A stretch of 64,000 nt of DNA from ZC4RG20 sp963782445 (GCA_963782445.1 CAWAJM010000001.1:372001-436000); one strand, 5' to 3'; counted from the stretch's first letter, positions 35,471 through 45,305 are shown. Notes: generated from the sequence alone by a model not told the origin. Program-made: numbers and translations.

Positions 35471-36929
35471 ACGACGCTTTCGCATCGACGGTGTTCGCCG
35501 CCGGCGCGCCGCCGGCGGCGGGTGCGCCGCCCGATGTATCGGCCCTGCGCGCTTCGTCGACGGCCGGGGGCGCGCGGCCTATGAACTCGTAGATGAGGCC
35601 GAGCATGGCGTTGAAGCCCGTGACGCGCAGCACGAGCGCCGGTGCGGAAATCGAACGGCGGGGTTTGCGCAGCTCGCGGACGCGGCGCACGACGAGTCCG
35701 GCGAGCGCGGCGCGCACGATGCCGGAGAGCGCGAACAGGTAGAGCAGATTGCTGCCGGCGGAAGCGGCGCCGAGGAACGGCGAGCGCGCCGGCAGCACGG
35801 TCGCGAGCAGCGCGCCGGCCATGGCGCCCGTGAAGACGCAGGCCGCATTGCCTATGTTGTGAAAGGCTACGTATTCGGCCCGCCGGTTGCGCGGCACGAG
35901 GTCGTAGAGCAGGTTGCCCGAGCTCAGCGTGAAGCCGGCCCAGCACAGCCCCGAGACGCACTGCACCGCGAGCAGATAGAAGAAGTCCGCCGAGACGAGC
36001 CACAGCAGGGGCACGACGGGCAAGAGCATGCTCGTGACGATGAGTATCGCCCGGTTGCCGTAGATGTCCGCGATGCGTCCCCAGGTGTTGAGCGTCAGGA
36101 ACTGCACGAGCACGCTGGCGCCCGTCGTCGCCGTGAACTCGAGGTAGCTGAAGTGCAGGTCCCTGAGCATATACACGGCGAAGAACGGCGAGGCGATGCC
36201 GACGGCGAGGTTCATGAGCACGAAGTAGGCCGTGAATCCCAGCGCTCCGCTCGTACGCAGACCCTGCCACCAATGATGCAGGTGCATTTCCACGGGGGAC
36301 GCCGCCGCGGTGGGCGGCTCGTGCAGGAAGCCCAAGTGGTACACCGAGACACTGCGGGCCAGGAACGCGCAGAAGAACGCCGTAACGAAGCCCGCATAGG
36401 CGTCGCCCGCGCGGGCGAAGGCGTTGAGGATGGCCCCGGCCCCGACGAGCGCCGCGAACGAGGCCATCGTCGTGAACCGCGTCCGACGGCCGAAGTAGCG
36501 GCCCCGGCGCTTCTCCGATACGAGGTCGCGCATGAGGCTCGTCCACTGCGGCGCGGCGAAGTTGCCCGCCGATTGATACAGCGCGAACAGCACGAGCAGC
36601 ATGGGCACGGCTTGCGCCGGGAACGCGCGCGGCAGGGAGAGCAGCGGCAGCCAAATCAATGCCTGCAGGCCCGCCCCGAGCAGCACGATCCGCTTGCGCG
36701 GCGCGCGCCGCCCGGCCCAGGCGGAGAGCAGCTGGGCGCCGGAGCCGATCAGCGGCGGCAGCGTCGTGAGGAGTGCGATCTCCGGCGCCGTTGCCCCGAG
36801 CAGGAGCGCGAAGGCCGAGAAATACGTTTCCCCGGCACCGGCCGAGATCGAGAACGCCATACCGTCGCGGACCGAGTGACGCAGGGCGCGGTCGACGGCG
36901 GGGTCCTTGTCGAAGTGCGCGGTCGACAT
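35454..36929 (-). CDS. MFS transporter
   Basis: 491 residues with about 12 membrane segments (for example VPMLLVLFALYQSAGNFAAP, FFYLLAVQCVSGLCWAGFTL, LLYLFALSGIVRAALAGLVV). The MFS loop motif appears as GRYFGRRTRF. A C-terminal tail of ~40 Ala/Gly/Pro-rich residues extends into the cytoplasm. The substrate is not evident; GETYFSAFALLLG and YLEFTATTGASVL fit a group of MFS proteins annotated only as general transporters. ATG 36929 starts it. It follows the TPR lipoprotein gene with only 47 bases between. Confidence 0.85.
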   Translation of the reverse strand: MSTAHFDKDPAVDRALRHSVRDGMAFSISAGAGETYFSAFALLLGATAPEIALLTTLPPLIGSGAQLLSAWAGRRAPRKRIVLLGAGLQALIWLPLLSLPRAFPAQAVPMLLVLFALYQSAGNFAAPQWTSLMRDLVSEKRRGRYFGRRTRFTTMASFAALVGAGAILNAFARAGDAYAGFVTAFFCAFLARSVSVYHLGFLHEPPTAAASPVEMHLHHWWQGLRTSGALGFTAYFVLMNLAVGIASPFFAVYMLRDLHFSYLEFTATTGASVLVQFLTLNTWGRIADIYGNRAILIVTSMLLPVVPLLWLVSADFFYLLAVQCVSGLCWAGFTLSSGNLLYDLVPRNRRAEYVAFHNIGNAACVFTGAMAGALLATVLPARSPFLGAASAGSNLLYLFALSGIVRAALAGLVVRRVRELRKPRRSISAPALVLRVTGFNAMLGLIYEFIGRAPPAVDEARRADTSGGAPAAGGAPAANTVDAKASFTPQP

Positions 36930-36976
36930 CGTGGCGGATCCGGGAGCCCTGGCCGGCCTCCTGCAGAGGCCGCGCG

Positions 36977-37444
36977 TCAGCGGGACGCGGAGTCGATGAG
37001 CTTCTCGGCGCGGGCGCGCGTTTCGGTGTCGGCGCCCGCAAGCGTCAGGGCTTTGCGCGCCATGACGCCCGCCTGCTGGGTGTCGCCCGCCGCGAGCTTG
37101 ACCTGGGCGAGTTCGAGCCACAGTCGGGCGTCGTTCGGAGCGATGCGCAGCGCGCGCTCGACGGAAGTCTCTGCAGCGGCGTAGCTGCCCGCGGCCGCTT
37201 GCGCACGGCTGCGCTCGAGCAGCACGCGGCTCGCCCGAGCTGCGCCGTCGGCCGGCGCGCCCGGCACGATCGTATCGCCGCCGGTGCGCGAGCCGGCTCC
37301 GGGCGGCGCGGCCGCTTCGGCTCGCGGGCTCGTCGCGGGCGGCGCCAGCGCGCAGGCGCCGAGCGAGAGCGCGACCAGCACGGCCGCAATGCGCAACACC
37401 GCGGGCACACACATGGCGCGCGCGGAGGAACGGGAACTCGTCAC
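36977..37444 (-). CDS. lpoP: TPR lipoprotein, probable PBP1b activator (LpoP-like)
   Basis: 155 residues. GTG 37444 overlaps the stop of the PBP1b gene (GTGA) and has AGGAAGG seven bases upstream inside mrcB; the alternative ATG 37414 has none. The signal peptide ends at a lipobox (LVALSLGAC), followed by an Ala/Pro/Gly-rich linker (~35 residues) and two to three TPR helices (SRAQAAAGSYAAAETSVERA, LRIAPNDARLWLELAQVKLA). A lipid-anchored TPR protein encoded directly after PBP1b matches LpoP of Pseudomonas aeruginosa, which stimulates PBP1b from the outer membrane. The role is inferred from layout and position. Confidence 0.7.
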   Translation of the reverse strand: MTSSRSSARAMCVPAVLRIAAVLVALSLGACALAPPATSPRAEAAAPPGAGSRTGGDTIVPGAPADGAARASRVLLERSRAQAAAGSYAAAETSVERALRIAPNDARLWLELAQVKLAAGDTQQAGVMARKALTLAGADTETRARAEKLIDSASR

Positions 37445-39849
37445 TTCAATGCCTTCCTGAGCCAGTTTCTGATGCCGGGCGCGATCTCGGTCTTTGTGCT
37501 GCCGCAGCTCCGGGCCGCGGGGGGGTCCGTGCCCTCGGGAAGCGGCAACTGGACCGCGTTCGGGCAGCTCGGGTCCGTCGCGAGACCCGTATCGTAGTCG
37601 ATCCATTGCATGTTCATGCCGGCCGGAGGCGGGACGTCGTAGGGCTTCGCGTCGAGCCGATTCAATACGGCGGCCCAAACTTTCGAGGCGCCGGCCGCGC
37701 CCGTGAGTCCCGTCGCGCGGTTGGCGTCGTTGCCGACCCACGAGACGATGAGCCGGTCGTTCGTGAAGCCCGCGAACCAGCTGTCGCGCAGATCGTCCGA
37801 AGTGCCGGTTTTGCCCGCGACCGTGAGGTTCGGGTCGATGAGCCGCCGTGCAGTCTTGCCTGTGCCGCGTTCCATGACCTGCACGAGCGCCTGGTTCACG
37901 GCGTAGACGTTGGCCGGGTCCGCTGCCTCGTCGATGTTAAGAGGATACGTGTGCACGGTCTTGCCCTCGCTGTCGAGGACGGCACGCACGACGCGCAGCG
38001 GCGCCCGGAAGCCGCCGTTCGCGAGCGTGTTGTAGACCTGCGCGACTTCGAACGGCGAGAGCTCGACGGCGCCGAGCAGCAGCGAGGGATAGCGGGCCGG
38101 CTCGTGTGTGAGGCCGAGCCGCACGAGGAGCTTCGCGACTTTGTCGACGCCCACGTCGAGCCCGAGCCGCACCGTCGCGAGGTTGAACGATTCGGCGAGC
38201 GCCTGCACGAGCGGCACGCGGCCGTGCGATTCGTCCGAAAAATTGTTCGGCTTCCACTGCGAGCCGTCCGGCAGGGGCACCGAGATCGGGCTGTCGTCGA
38301 TCGTCGAAGCCAGCGTGTAGCGTTTCGTGTCCAAGGCGGCGAGGTAGACGGCCGGTTTGACGAGCGAACCGATGGGCCGCTGGGCGTCGAGCGCCCGGTT
38401 GAAGCCGTCGAACCCGCTCTTGCGACTGCCGACGATCGCGAGCACGTCCGCCGTCTGCGGGTTGGTCACGACGACGGCGCCTTCGAGCTCGGGCGTCTTG
38501 CGGCCGCGATCGGCGTCGAGCTTGTCGAGCTCGCTCTTGAGCGCGCTCTCCGCCGCGGCCTGGACGGCAGGATCGAGCGTAGTCAGCACCGTCATGCCCT
38601 TGCGCTCCAGCACGTCGGGCGGATACTCGAAGTACAGCTGGCGCCGGACCGCGTCGAGGAACGCGGCGAAGTAGCTCTCGATGCGCCCCGCCGAAGGCAG
38701 CACGCCGAGGGGCTGCGCCTCGGCCGCCTCGGCGGCCTGCTTGTCGACGAGGCCCTGGGACGCCATTTCGTCGAGAATGAGGTTGCGCCTTTCGAGCGCG
38801 CGTTGCGGATGCGTGCGCGGGTTGTAATAGCTCGGGCCGCGGACCTGCGCGACGAGCAGCGCGAGCTCGTGCAGCTCGAGCTCGCCGATGGGCTTGCCGA
38901 AGTAGAACTGGCTCGCGAGCCCGAACCCGTGTATCGCGCGCACGCCGTCCTGGGCGAGGTAGACCTCGTTCACGTAGGCCTGCATGAGCTCGGTCTTCGA
39001 GTACCGCAGCTCGAGCGCGATGGCCATGAGTGCCTCGCGCAGCTTGCGCTCGAACGTCCGCTTGTTCGAAAGGAAGAAGCTGCGCACGAGCTGCTGGGTC
39101 AGCGTGCTGCCGCCCTGGCGGAGCTCGCCGTGGCGCAAGTCGACCAGGGCGGCCCGCAGCATCGCGCGCAAGTCGACACCGTGGTGCTCGTCGAAGCGCC
39201 GGTCCTCGACGGCCTTGAGCGTCTGGACGAGCAGCGGCGGAATCTCGTCCGGCGTCAAAATGAGCCGGTCCTCACCGTGGGCCGGGAAAAGGCTGCCGAT
39301 GAGCAGGGGATCGAGCCGGAGCAGCGGCACCGAGCGGCTGCCCGTGCCGGTAATCTCCGTCAACCTTTCGCCCGAGAAGTCGATTTTCACGGCCGTCGAG
39401 GGCTCGCTCTCGCCCTCGTAGCGATAGGCGCGCGTCGTAAGGTCGAGCGTCGCCCCTTCGCGCCGATAGTGTCCGGCCTGCGGCGTCTCGGTGGCCGCCT
39501 TGCCCGTGTCGTCCCGATAGCCGAGACGGCGCAGCTCGACGGCCAGGGCCTGCATGCTGAGGCGCCGGCCCGCATAGAGCTCGAGCGGCGCCGCATAGAC
39601 CTCCGCGGGCAGATCCCAGCGCCGCGCCTCGAACTCGCGGCTGACCGTGTACGACAGATACGCGATGTAGCCGCCCAGAGCCAGGACGCCGAGCGCGGTC
39701 AAGACGAGCACCGGGGCGAGCAGGCGGCGCAGGGTTCGGCGCAGCCGCGAAGAAGGGGTTCCCTTGCGGCGCTTTCGGCCGTTGCCTGAGCGAGATCGAC
39801 GCTGTTTGGAGGACGGCTTCAAACGGTCACCTGTGCGGCGGCGGCGCAC
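37441..39849 (-). CDS. mrcB: Penicillin-binding protein 1B, bifunctional
   Basis: 802 residues. Arg/Lys-rich cytoplasmic tail, one membrane anchor (about 43-66), UB2H-type domain (about 85-170), glycosyltransferase family 51 with catalytic Glu215 (AVEDRRFDEHHG) and GGSTLTQQL, then the transpeptidase with Ser495 in GSLVK, SFN at 554-556 and KTGT at 680-683. All catalytic residues are present. It polymerises and crosslinks peptidoglycan. GTG 39849 is the annotated start; TTG 39822, with AGGTGA just upstream, is a real alternative. The lipoprotein after it is translationally coupled. Confidence 0.96.
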   Translation of the reverse strand: MRRRRTGDRLKPSSKQRRSRSGNGRKRRKGTPSSRLRRTLRRLLAPVLVLTALGVLALGGYIAYLSYTVSREFEARRWDLPAEVYAAPLELYAGRRLSMQALAVELRRLGYRDDTGKAATETPQAGHYRREGATLDLTTRAYRYEGESEPSTAVKIDFSGERLTEITGTGSRSVPLLRLDPLLIGSLFPAHGEDRLILTPDEIPPLLVQTLKAVEDRRFDEHHGVDLRAMLRAALVDLRHGELRQGGSTLTQQLVRSFFLSNKRTFERKLREALMAIALELRYSKTELMQAYVNEVYLAQDGVRAIHGFGLASQFYFGKPIGELELHELALLVAQVRGPSYYNPRTHPQRALERRNLILDEMASQGLVDKQAAEAAEAQPLGVLPSAGRIESYFAAFLDAVRRQLYFEYPPDVLERKGMTVLTTLDPAVQAAAESALKSELDKLDADRGRKTPELEGAVVVTNPQTADVLAIVGSRKSGFDGFNRALDAQRPIGSLVKPAVYLAALDTKRYTLASTIDDSPISVPLPDGSQWKPNNFSDESHGRVPLVQALAESFNLATVRLGLDVGVDKVAKLLVRLGLTHEPARYPSLLLGAVELSPFEVAQVYNTLANGGFRAPLRVVRAVLDSEGKTVHTYPLNIDEAADPANVYAVNQALVQVMERGTGKTARRLIDPNLTVAGKTGTSDDLRDSWFAGFTNDRLIVSWVGNDANRATGLTGAAGASKVWAAVLNRLDAKPYDVPPPAGMNMQWIDYDTGLATDPSCPNAVQLPLPEGTDPPAARSCGSTKTEIAPGIRNWLRKALK

Positions 39850-39927
39850 GGCCGCCGCGCGCGCGGTCGGCGTGGATGCGCGGCGCGGCGGCGGGCCCGC
39901 CGGCCGCCCACATTGTAACGGTTTCGC

Positions 39928-42732
39928 TCACTTGAGCAGGCCTTTGAGAATTCGGTTCTCGAGACGCTGCTTCAGCTGCTTCTTGACGCGGCGCTGGATA
40001 ATCGCCGTGAAATCGGGACGAATGTCCGGATTCGTCACGGTGCCTCGCAGCGTCAGCGGGATGGACTCGCCGACGAGCCCGTCCATCGACTCGCAGCCAC
40101 GGATACCGATTTTGCCCGTCATCTTGGCCTCGAGCTCGTAGTCGAGGCCCTGCTCGGCCAGCTTGAGCTTGCCGCGGCCCTTCACGTCCATGAACGAGGC
40201 GCGGGCCAGCAGGTCGGAGCTCGAGGCCACGCCGTTCGCGACCTCGGCCGTGCCGCTCACGAGCTCGTAGCGCGTCACGGCGGGCTGCGCGGCCGGGCCC
40301 GGCAGCTTCTGCGAAGCGTTGTAGACGGCGCAAAGCGTGCGGCCGAGATTGAAGCCGTCGATGGCCCCGTTCTTGAGCGCGAAAGAGACCTTGCCGTCCG
40401 CGCTGCGGACGTTGTCGATGATCTTCGTGCCGTGGCCGCTGAGCGCGAGATCGAAGTCTCCTTTGCCGCTGAAGTTCGCCTTCTCGCGCGTCAGCGCCGT
40501 GATCAGCGGTGCGAGTTCGAGGCTCTTGCCGCGGCCCTCGAGGGTGAGTCCCGGCTGTTTGCCGGCCGCCTTGACCTCGAAGCTGCCGTCGAATCGGCCG
40601 CCATAGAGCTTTGCGCCGGCTTTCGAAAGCCGCGCCTCGCCGTTGCCAACGGCGACGTTCGTCGCGACTTCGTCGAGATCGAGGTTCGCGAGCTTGAGCT
40701 TGCCGACCTTGATGCTGCCGTCGAGCTTGAGCGTGCTCAGGGCCTCGGCCGGCAGCTCGATGTCGCCGGCCGTGGGTGCCGTGTCGGCCGGCCGCGGCCG
40801 GGCGGCCCCCTTGGGCGCCGGCGGGGCCGGGGGCGGCAGATAGCGGTCGGCGTCGACGCGGTCGATCGCGAGCGCGAAGCGGTATTCCGGGTTCCTGATG
40901 CCCTCGACCGTGAAATCGCCCGAAATGCGGCTGTCGTCGAGCGCGAGGACCATGTTCGTGAAGTGCCCCTGGCCCGGGTCGATCTCGAAGTCCGTCGCGA
41001 TGCTCGCCCGCTGCAGCGCCTTCGGGTCTGCCGTGACGGGCGGCGGCTGGCCGAAGCGCCGCAGCAGGTCGCGCGGCGAGAAGGTCGCCAGGCGCGCCTG
41101 GCCCTTGAGCACGGGCGTGCCCGCCAAATGGCTGGCGCTGAGCCGCCCGGCCGCGGCTAGGCCGAAGGCTTCGAGCTGCAGCGGCGCGAGCGAGAGCGCG
41201 TCGTGCGCAGGATCGTAAGTGAACGTCGTATCGAGGGCGAGCGTGCCGAGCTTGGCCGGCACGATCTTGTCGGACAGCAGGCGCGCGAAGACCGCGGCGA
41301 ACTCGTTCGGCGCGAAGCGGGTCGTTTTGAGCGTGCCGCGGTACACGTTCGTGCCCGCCTGCGGCACCGTTTCGATGCCGCCCGTGACCGTGGCCCCGAG
41401 CAGCTCGGCCTTGACGTCCGAGAGGCTGAAACTCCGGTTGTCGAGGTCGCCCGTCAGGCGCCCCGAGAAGCCGAGCCGCTTCATCGCGGCGAGGTCGATG
41501 CTCGCCGGCAAGCGGGCGCGCGCGAGCGCGAGCAGCGTGGCATTCGGCGCAAAAGGCGGGATCTCGAGGGAAGCGTCGAGCTTGCCCGCGTCGCTCAGGC
41601 GAGCCCGGCCGCGCAGCGCGACGCCGAGCCAGGCGGCGTGAATACCCGTGACCTCGGCCGTAATCGGGACATCGCTCGCCGAGTTCGCTGCAGGCGCGAG
41701 CTCGGTCCGGAAGTCGGCGGCCGCATCAAACGTGCCGAGGCCTTTCGCATCGACGCCCGGCGGCGGCGCGAGGCCGAGCAATTCGAACGCGGCTGCGGCC
41801 GAGCCCGATTCGATGCCGACGTGCCCGCTCACCGTCGGCGCGCCGAATAGGTTGTCCGCGTCGAGCTTCCAGACGGCCGCGAGGCCCGCGAGGCTCGTCG
41901 ACAGGCCCTGCACGTGGAGCGCGCCAGCGGCCGGATCGAACGCGGCCTCAGTCCAGCCGAGCGCTGCATCGATATTGCCGCCGTCGATCGGCATGCCGGC
42001 CAGATGCGCTTCGATCCGGGTCTTGCCGAACTCGACGCGGGTGCCGTGGAGCGTCGCGACGGCGTGCGCTTCGATGGCTGCGCTGCGCTGCGAGGCCACG
42101 TCGCGCGCCTCGAATCCGGCCGTCACCGCGATCGGCAGGCCGGCGCGGATCGGACCCGTCGAGAGCTCGAGGCCGTCGACGACGTAGTGGGGCCCCGCGG
42201 CGTCACGCCACTCGATGCGGCTGTTGCTGATGCGCACACCCGCGACGTTGACGGCATCGAGCCACCCGGGCGCGGCCGCCATGCCGGTGGGGCCGGGCGC
42301 GCTCGAGCCGGGCGTTTGCGCGACGGCCGGTTTCGCGAGGAAATCCTCCCAGTTGCCGCGGCCCGCCGCATCGCGCTCGAGATGCAGCTGCACGCCGTCG
42401 AGGCGCACGGTACCCACCTCGATGCGCTTTTCGAGCAGCGGCAGGAGGCGGACCTCGGCGGCCGCATGCGCCGCGGTGGCAAACGGTTCCGCGCCGAAGC
42501 CGTCGGCGTTGCCGATCGTGATCCCGCTCGTCTGCACGGCCAGCCACGGAAACACCTGCAGCTCGAGTTTGCCGCCGATTGCGACGTGGCGCCCGGTGCG
42601 GGCCTCGGCCCAGCGGGTGACGTAGTCCTTGTAGTCGTTGGGATCGAACCAGGCGAGGAGCGCGGCCGCGCCCGCGATCAGCGCAATTCCGACGACTCCG
42701 GCGGCGAGCGCGAAAATCTTGAGGGCTCTCAA
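39928..42732 (-). CDS. AsmA family protein
   Basis: 934 residues. An N-terminal membrane anchor (about 5-28, FALAAGVVGIALIAGAAALL) is followed by WFDPNDYKDYVTRWAEARTG and VFPWLAVQTSGITIGN, the AsmA signature, and a long periplasmic beta-rich region ending in a second conserved segment, GHGTKIIDNVRSADGKVS through PLTLRGTVTNPDIRPDF. AsmA-type proteins are long groove-shaped bridges thought to carry phospholipids between inner and outer membranes. Start TTG 42732 with GGAG nine bases upstream; there is no in-frame ATG nearby. It is upstream of mrcB in the same direction. Confidence 0.93.
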   Translation of the reverse strand: MRALKIFALAAGVVGIALIAGAAALLAWFDPNDYKDYVTRWAEARTGRHVAIGGKLELQVFPWLAVQTSGITIGNADGFGAEPFATAAHAAAEVRLLPLLEKRIEVGTVRLDGVQLHLERDAAGRGNWEDFLAKPAVAQTPGSSAPGPTGMAAAPGWLDAVNVAGVRISNSRIEWRDAAGPHYVVDGLELSTGPIRAGLPIAVTAGFEARDVASQRSAAIEAHAVATLHGTRVEFGKTRIEAHLAGMPIDGGNIDAALGWTEAAFDPAAGALHVQGLSTSLAGLAAVWKLDADNLFGAPTVSGHVGIESGSAAAAFELLGLAPPPGVDAKGLGTFDAAADFRTELAPAANSASDVPITAEVTGIHAAWLGVALRGRARLSDAGKLDASLEIPPFAPNATLLALARARLPASIDLAAMKRLGFSGRLTGDLDNRSFSLSDVKAELLGATVTGGIETVPQAGTNVYRGTLKTTRFAPNEFAAVFARLLSDKIVPAKLGTLALDTTFTYDPAHDALSLAPLQLEAFGLAAAGRLSASHLAGTPVLKGQARLATFSPRDLLRRFGQPPPVTADPKALQRASIATDFEIDPGQGHFTNMVLALDDSRISGDFTVEGIRNPEYRFALAIDRVDADRYLPPPAPPAPKGAARPRPADTAPTAGDIELPAEALSTLKLDGSIKVGKLKLANLDLDEVATNVAVGNGEARLSKAGAKLYGGRFDGSFEVKAAGKQPGLTLEGRGKSLELAPLITALTREKANFSGKGDFDLALSGHGTKIIDNVRSADGKVSFALKNGAIDGFNLGRTLCAVYNASQKLPGPAAQPAVTRYELVSGTAEVANGVASSSDLLARASFMDVKGRGKLKLAEQGLDYELEAKMTGKIGIRGCESMDGLVGESIPLTLRGTVTNPDIRPDFTAIIQRRVKKQLKQRLENRILKGLLK

Positions 42733-42892
42733 CTTCCGGTCTCCATGCGGATTGCCCGGCAGCTCGGCCGGGCTGGTGGCAATCGTAACGCGGAGTCGGG
42801 CTCGGGGGGAGCGATGTCGCGCCGGCCGGTGCCGAGCCGCGCGTATCCCGCCGGGCGCATAATGCCTCGGGGCCTGACTGGGAGGCTGGCGA

Positions 42893-44449
42893 ATGTCGGC
42901 AAATTGGATCGCGGCGGCACTCGTGCTCGGTTTCGCGATGGCGCGGGTCGGTCTGCCGCCGCTCGTCGGGTTTCTGGCCGCGGGTTTCGCGCTCGGTGCC
43001 CTCGGCGTTCACTCCACGCCGTTTCTCGAAACGCTTTCGGAGGCGGGCGTGCTCCTGCTGCTGTTTGCGGTCGGGCTCAAGCTCCGCGTCAAGACGCTGC
43101 TGCGTCACGAGGTCTGGGGCACGGCCGTGCTGCACCTCGTTCTGTTCGGCGGCTTGCTGTTCGCCGCGTTGACGGGCGGCGGTGTCCCACTGCCGGCGGC
43201 CGTCACGCTCGGGCTCGCGCTGGGTTTCTCGAGCACGGTCTTCGCGGGTAAGGTGCTCGAGGCGCAACGCGAGCTGCGCGCCGTGCACGGCCGCATCGCG
43301 ATCGGCATCCTCATCGTTCAGGATCTTGCGGCCGTGGCGTTGCTCGCGGCCCTGAACGTGCGCGCGCCCTCGCCCTATGCGCTGCTGTTGCTCGCGCTGC
43401 CGTTGCTGCGGCCGCTGCTCGGACGCGCACTCGACTGGGTCGGCCACGGCGAGCTGCTCGTGCTTTTCGGCGCCGCCCTCGCACTTGCGCTCGGCGGCGA
43501 AGGCTTCGCGCACCTCGGCCTGAGTCCGGAGCTCGGCGCGCTCGTGCTCGGGATGATGCTGGCCGATCACCGGCGGGCGCAGGAGCTCAGCGATGCGCTC
43601 TGGAGCCTCAAGGAGCTGTTCCTCGTCGGTTTCTTTCTTTCTATCGGTCTCTCGGGCCTGCCGACTTGGCACACCGCAGGCACGGCCGCACTGCTCATGC
43701 TGCTCTTGCCGCTCAAGGCGGCCGGCTTCTTCGCGCTGCTGCTCGCCTTCGGGCTGCGCGCCCGAACCGGTCTGCTCACGGCGCTTAGTCTCGCAACGTT
43801 CAGCGAGTTCGGGCTCATCGTCACCCGGCTCGCCGTCGAGGACGGTCTGCTCGACGCCGGCTGGCTGGTCGCCGCGGCACTGACGGTCGCGCTGTCGTTC
43901 GCGATCGCGGCGCCGCTCAACGCCTATGCGCACCGGCTCTATGCCGCCGCCGGCCGCTGGCTCGAGCCGCTCGAGCGCGACAAGCGCCACCCCGACGACG
44001 AGCCGATCACGCTCGGCAGCGCCGAGGTCCTCATCGTCGGCATGGGCCGCGTCGGCACGGGGGCTTTCGATTACCTGCGCGAGCAGCGCGACCACATCGT
44101 CGGCGTCGACAGCGATCCGGCGAAGCTCGAGCGCCACCTGCGCGAGGGGCGCCGGGTGGCCTATGCGGACGCCGAGGACGCCGGCTTCTGGCAACGTCTG
44201 AATCTCGAGCGCATCGAGGCCGTGATGTTGGCCATGCCGGATCTCGACGCGAAGCTGCTCGCCTGCCGCGAGCTCCGGGCGCGGGGCTTTGGCGGGCTCA
44301 TCAGTGCGACGCACGTCTATCCCGAGGAGCTTTCGCCCATCCTCGACGCGGGCTGCGACGTGAGCTACAACTACTTCAACGAGGCCGGCGTCGGCTTTGC
44401 GCAGCATACGTGGGATGCGTTGAACGCGCCGGCCGAGGAGGCCCTCTAG
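42893..44449 (+). CDS. CPA2 cation:proton antiporter with RCK N domain (KefB/C-like)
   Basis: 518 residues. About 12 membrane segments form the Na+/H+ exchanger fold (GVLLLLFAVGLKLR, TLGLALGFSSTVFAGKVLE, IAIGILIVQDLAAV with the acidic ion-site pair region), then a cytoplasmic TrkA-N/RCK domain starting VLIVGMGRVGTGAFDYL, an NAD-binding GxGxxG. No TrkA-C domain follows. Such proteins expel K+ (or Na+) for H+ and are gated by nucleotides. ATG 42893 has GGGAGG six bases upstream. Confidence 0.93.
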   Translation: MSANWIAAALVLGFAMARVGLPPLVGFLAAGFALGALGVHSTPFLETLSEAGVLLLLFAVGLKLRVKTLLRHEVWGTAVLHLVLFGGLLFAALTGGGVPLPAAVTLGLALGFSSTVFAGKVLEAQRELRAVHGRIAIGILIVQDLAAVALLAALNVRAPSPYALLLLALPLLRPLLGRALDWVGHGELLVLFGAALALALGGEGFAHLGLSPELGALVLGMMLADHRRAQELSDALWSLKELFLVGFFLSIGLSGLPTWHTAGTAALLMLLLPLKAAGFFALLLAFGLRARTGLLTALSLATFSEFGLIVTRLAVEDGLLDAGWLVAAALTVALSFAIAAPLNAYAHRLYAAAGRWLEPLERDKRHPDDEPITLGSAEVLIVGMGRVGTGAFDYLREQRDHIVGVDSDPAKLERHLREGRRVAYADAEDAGFWQRLNLERIEAVMLAMPDLDAKLLACRELRARGFGGLISATHVYPEELSPILDAGCDVSYNYFNEAGVGFAQHTWDALNAPAEEAL

Positions 44450-44472
44450 CGTCACCAGGCACGTTGGTAGTG

Positions 44473-44592
44473 GGCTTCAGGCACGGCGTAAGGGCGGTGT
44501 CGGGACCGCCGTGAACCCATCCCTGGCGGCTCGCTGAGCGCCCTCCCTGGCGCTCAGCGTCGCGACACCGCCCTTACGCCGTACCTGAAGCC
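44473..44592. repeat. Nested inverted repeat (30-base arms, inner 10-base hairpin)
   Basis: Two 30-base arms (44473-44502 and 44563-44592) are inverted copies differing at one base, flanking a second perfect hairpin (GCTGAGCGCC / GGCGCTCAGC, 44533-44558, six-base loop). The gene-free gap 44450-44729 holds nothing else clear except this element. It could fold as a cruciform or act as a terminator for the antiporter gene. A related arm occurs at 63842-63880. Confidence 0.85.
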
Positions 44593-44729
44593 GGACACCG
44601 ACGCGGCCATAGCTCGAAGAGCGCTACGGCCTGCCCCAAGCCCCTTCATGAATCGTGCAGGAAAGAGCTCTTTGCAGCGACAAATTTCCGTCTAAGATGG
44701 CGGGCATTTTCCCCACGGAGGCATTCCCG

Positions 44730-45239
44730 ATGGCAATTTCGATCTACGCTCAGACCGTTCCCGTGTTTTCCCACATGCTCGCGGGCCTGGCCGGCATTCT
44801 CCGCAAGGCCGAAGCCGATGCCGTCGCGCGCAACATCGACCCGCAGGTGTTTCTGCAGGGCCGCCTCGCGCCCGACATGTTTCACCTCGTCAAGCAGGTG
44901 CAGGTCACGTGCGACCAGGCCAAGAACGGTCTCGCGCGGCTTGCGGGGCACGAGCCGCCGAAGTGGGCGGACGAGGAGGCGACGTTCGCCGATCTCGCGC
45001 AGCGCATCGCGCGTACGCGCGACTACGTCGGTTCATTCGACGCCTCCGCGTTCGAAGGCGCCGAGACGCGTCACATCGAGCTCAAGTTCCCCTCCGCGAC
45101 GCTGACTTTCTCGGGCCAGGACTATTTGCTGACGTTCGTCGTGCCCAACTTCTATTTTCACATGACCGCGGCCTACGCAATTCTGCGGCACAACGGCGTG
45201 CAGATCGGTAAGCGAGACTTCCTGAGCGGGGGCGCGTAG
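44730..45239 (+). CDS. DUF1993 domain protein
   Basis: 169 residues, the normal length. The whole chain is the DUF1993 fold: ISIYAQTVPVFSHMLAGLAG, MFHLVKQVQVTCDQAKNGLA, RTRDYVGSF and LTFVVPNFYFHMTAAYAILR, with a late His in NFYFHMT. It belongs with the DinB-like four-helix group but its activity is unknown. ATG 44730 follows GGAGG at nine bases. Monocistronic. Confidence 0.9.
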   Translation: MAISIYAQTVPVFSHMLAGLAGILRKAEADAVARNIDPQVFLQGRLAPDMFHLVKQVQVTCDQAKNGLARLAGHEPPKWADEEATFADLAQRIARTRDYVGSFDASAFEGAETRHIELKFPSATLTFSGQDYLLTFVVPNFYFHMTAAYAILRHNGVQIGKRDFLSGGA

Positions 45240-45305
45240 CCGCATCGAGAGGCCCTCGCGGGCGCGTTACAATGGCTGTCGGATCGAGACGGAAGGCGAC
45301 GAGCG

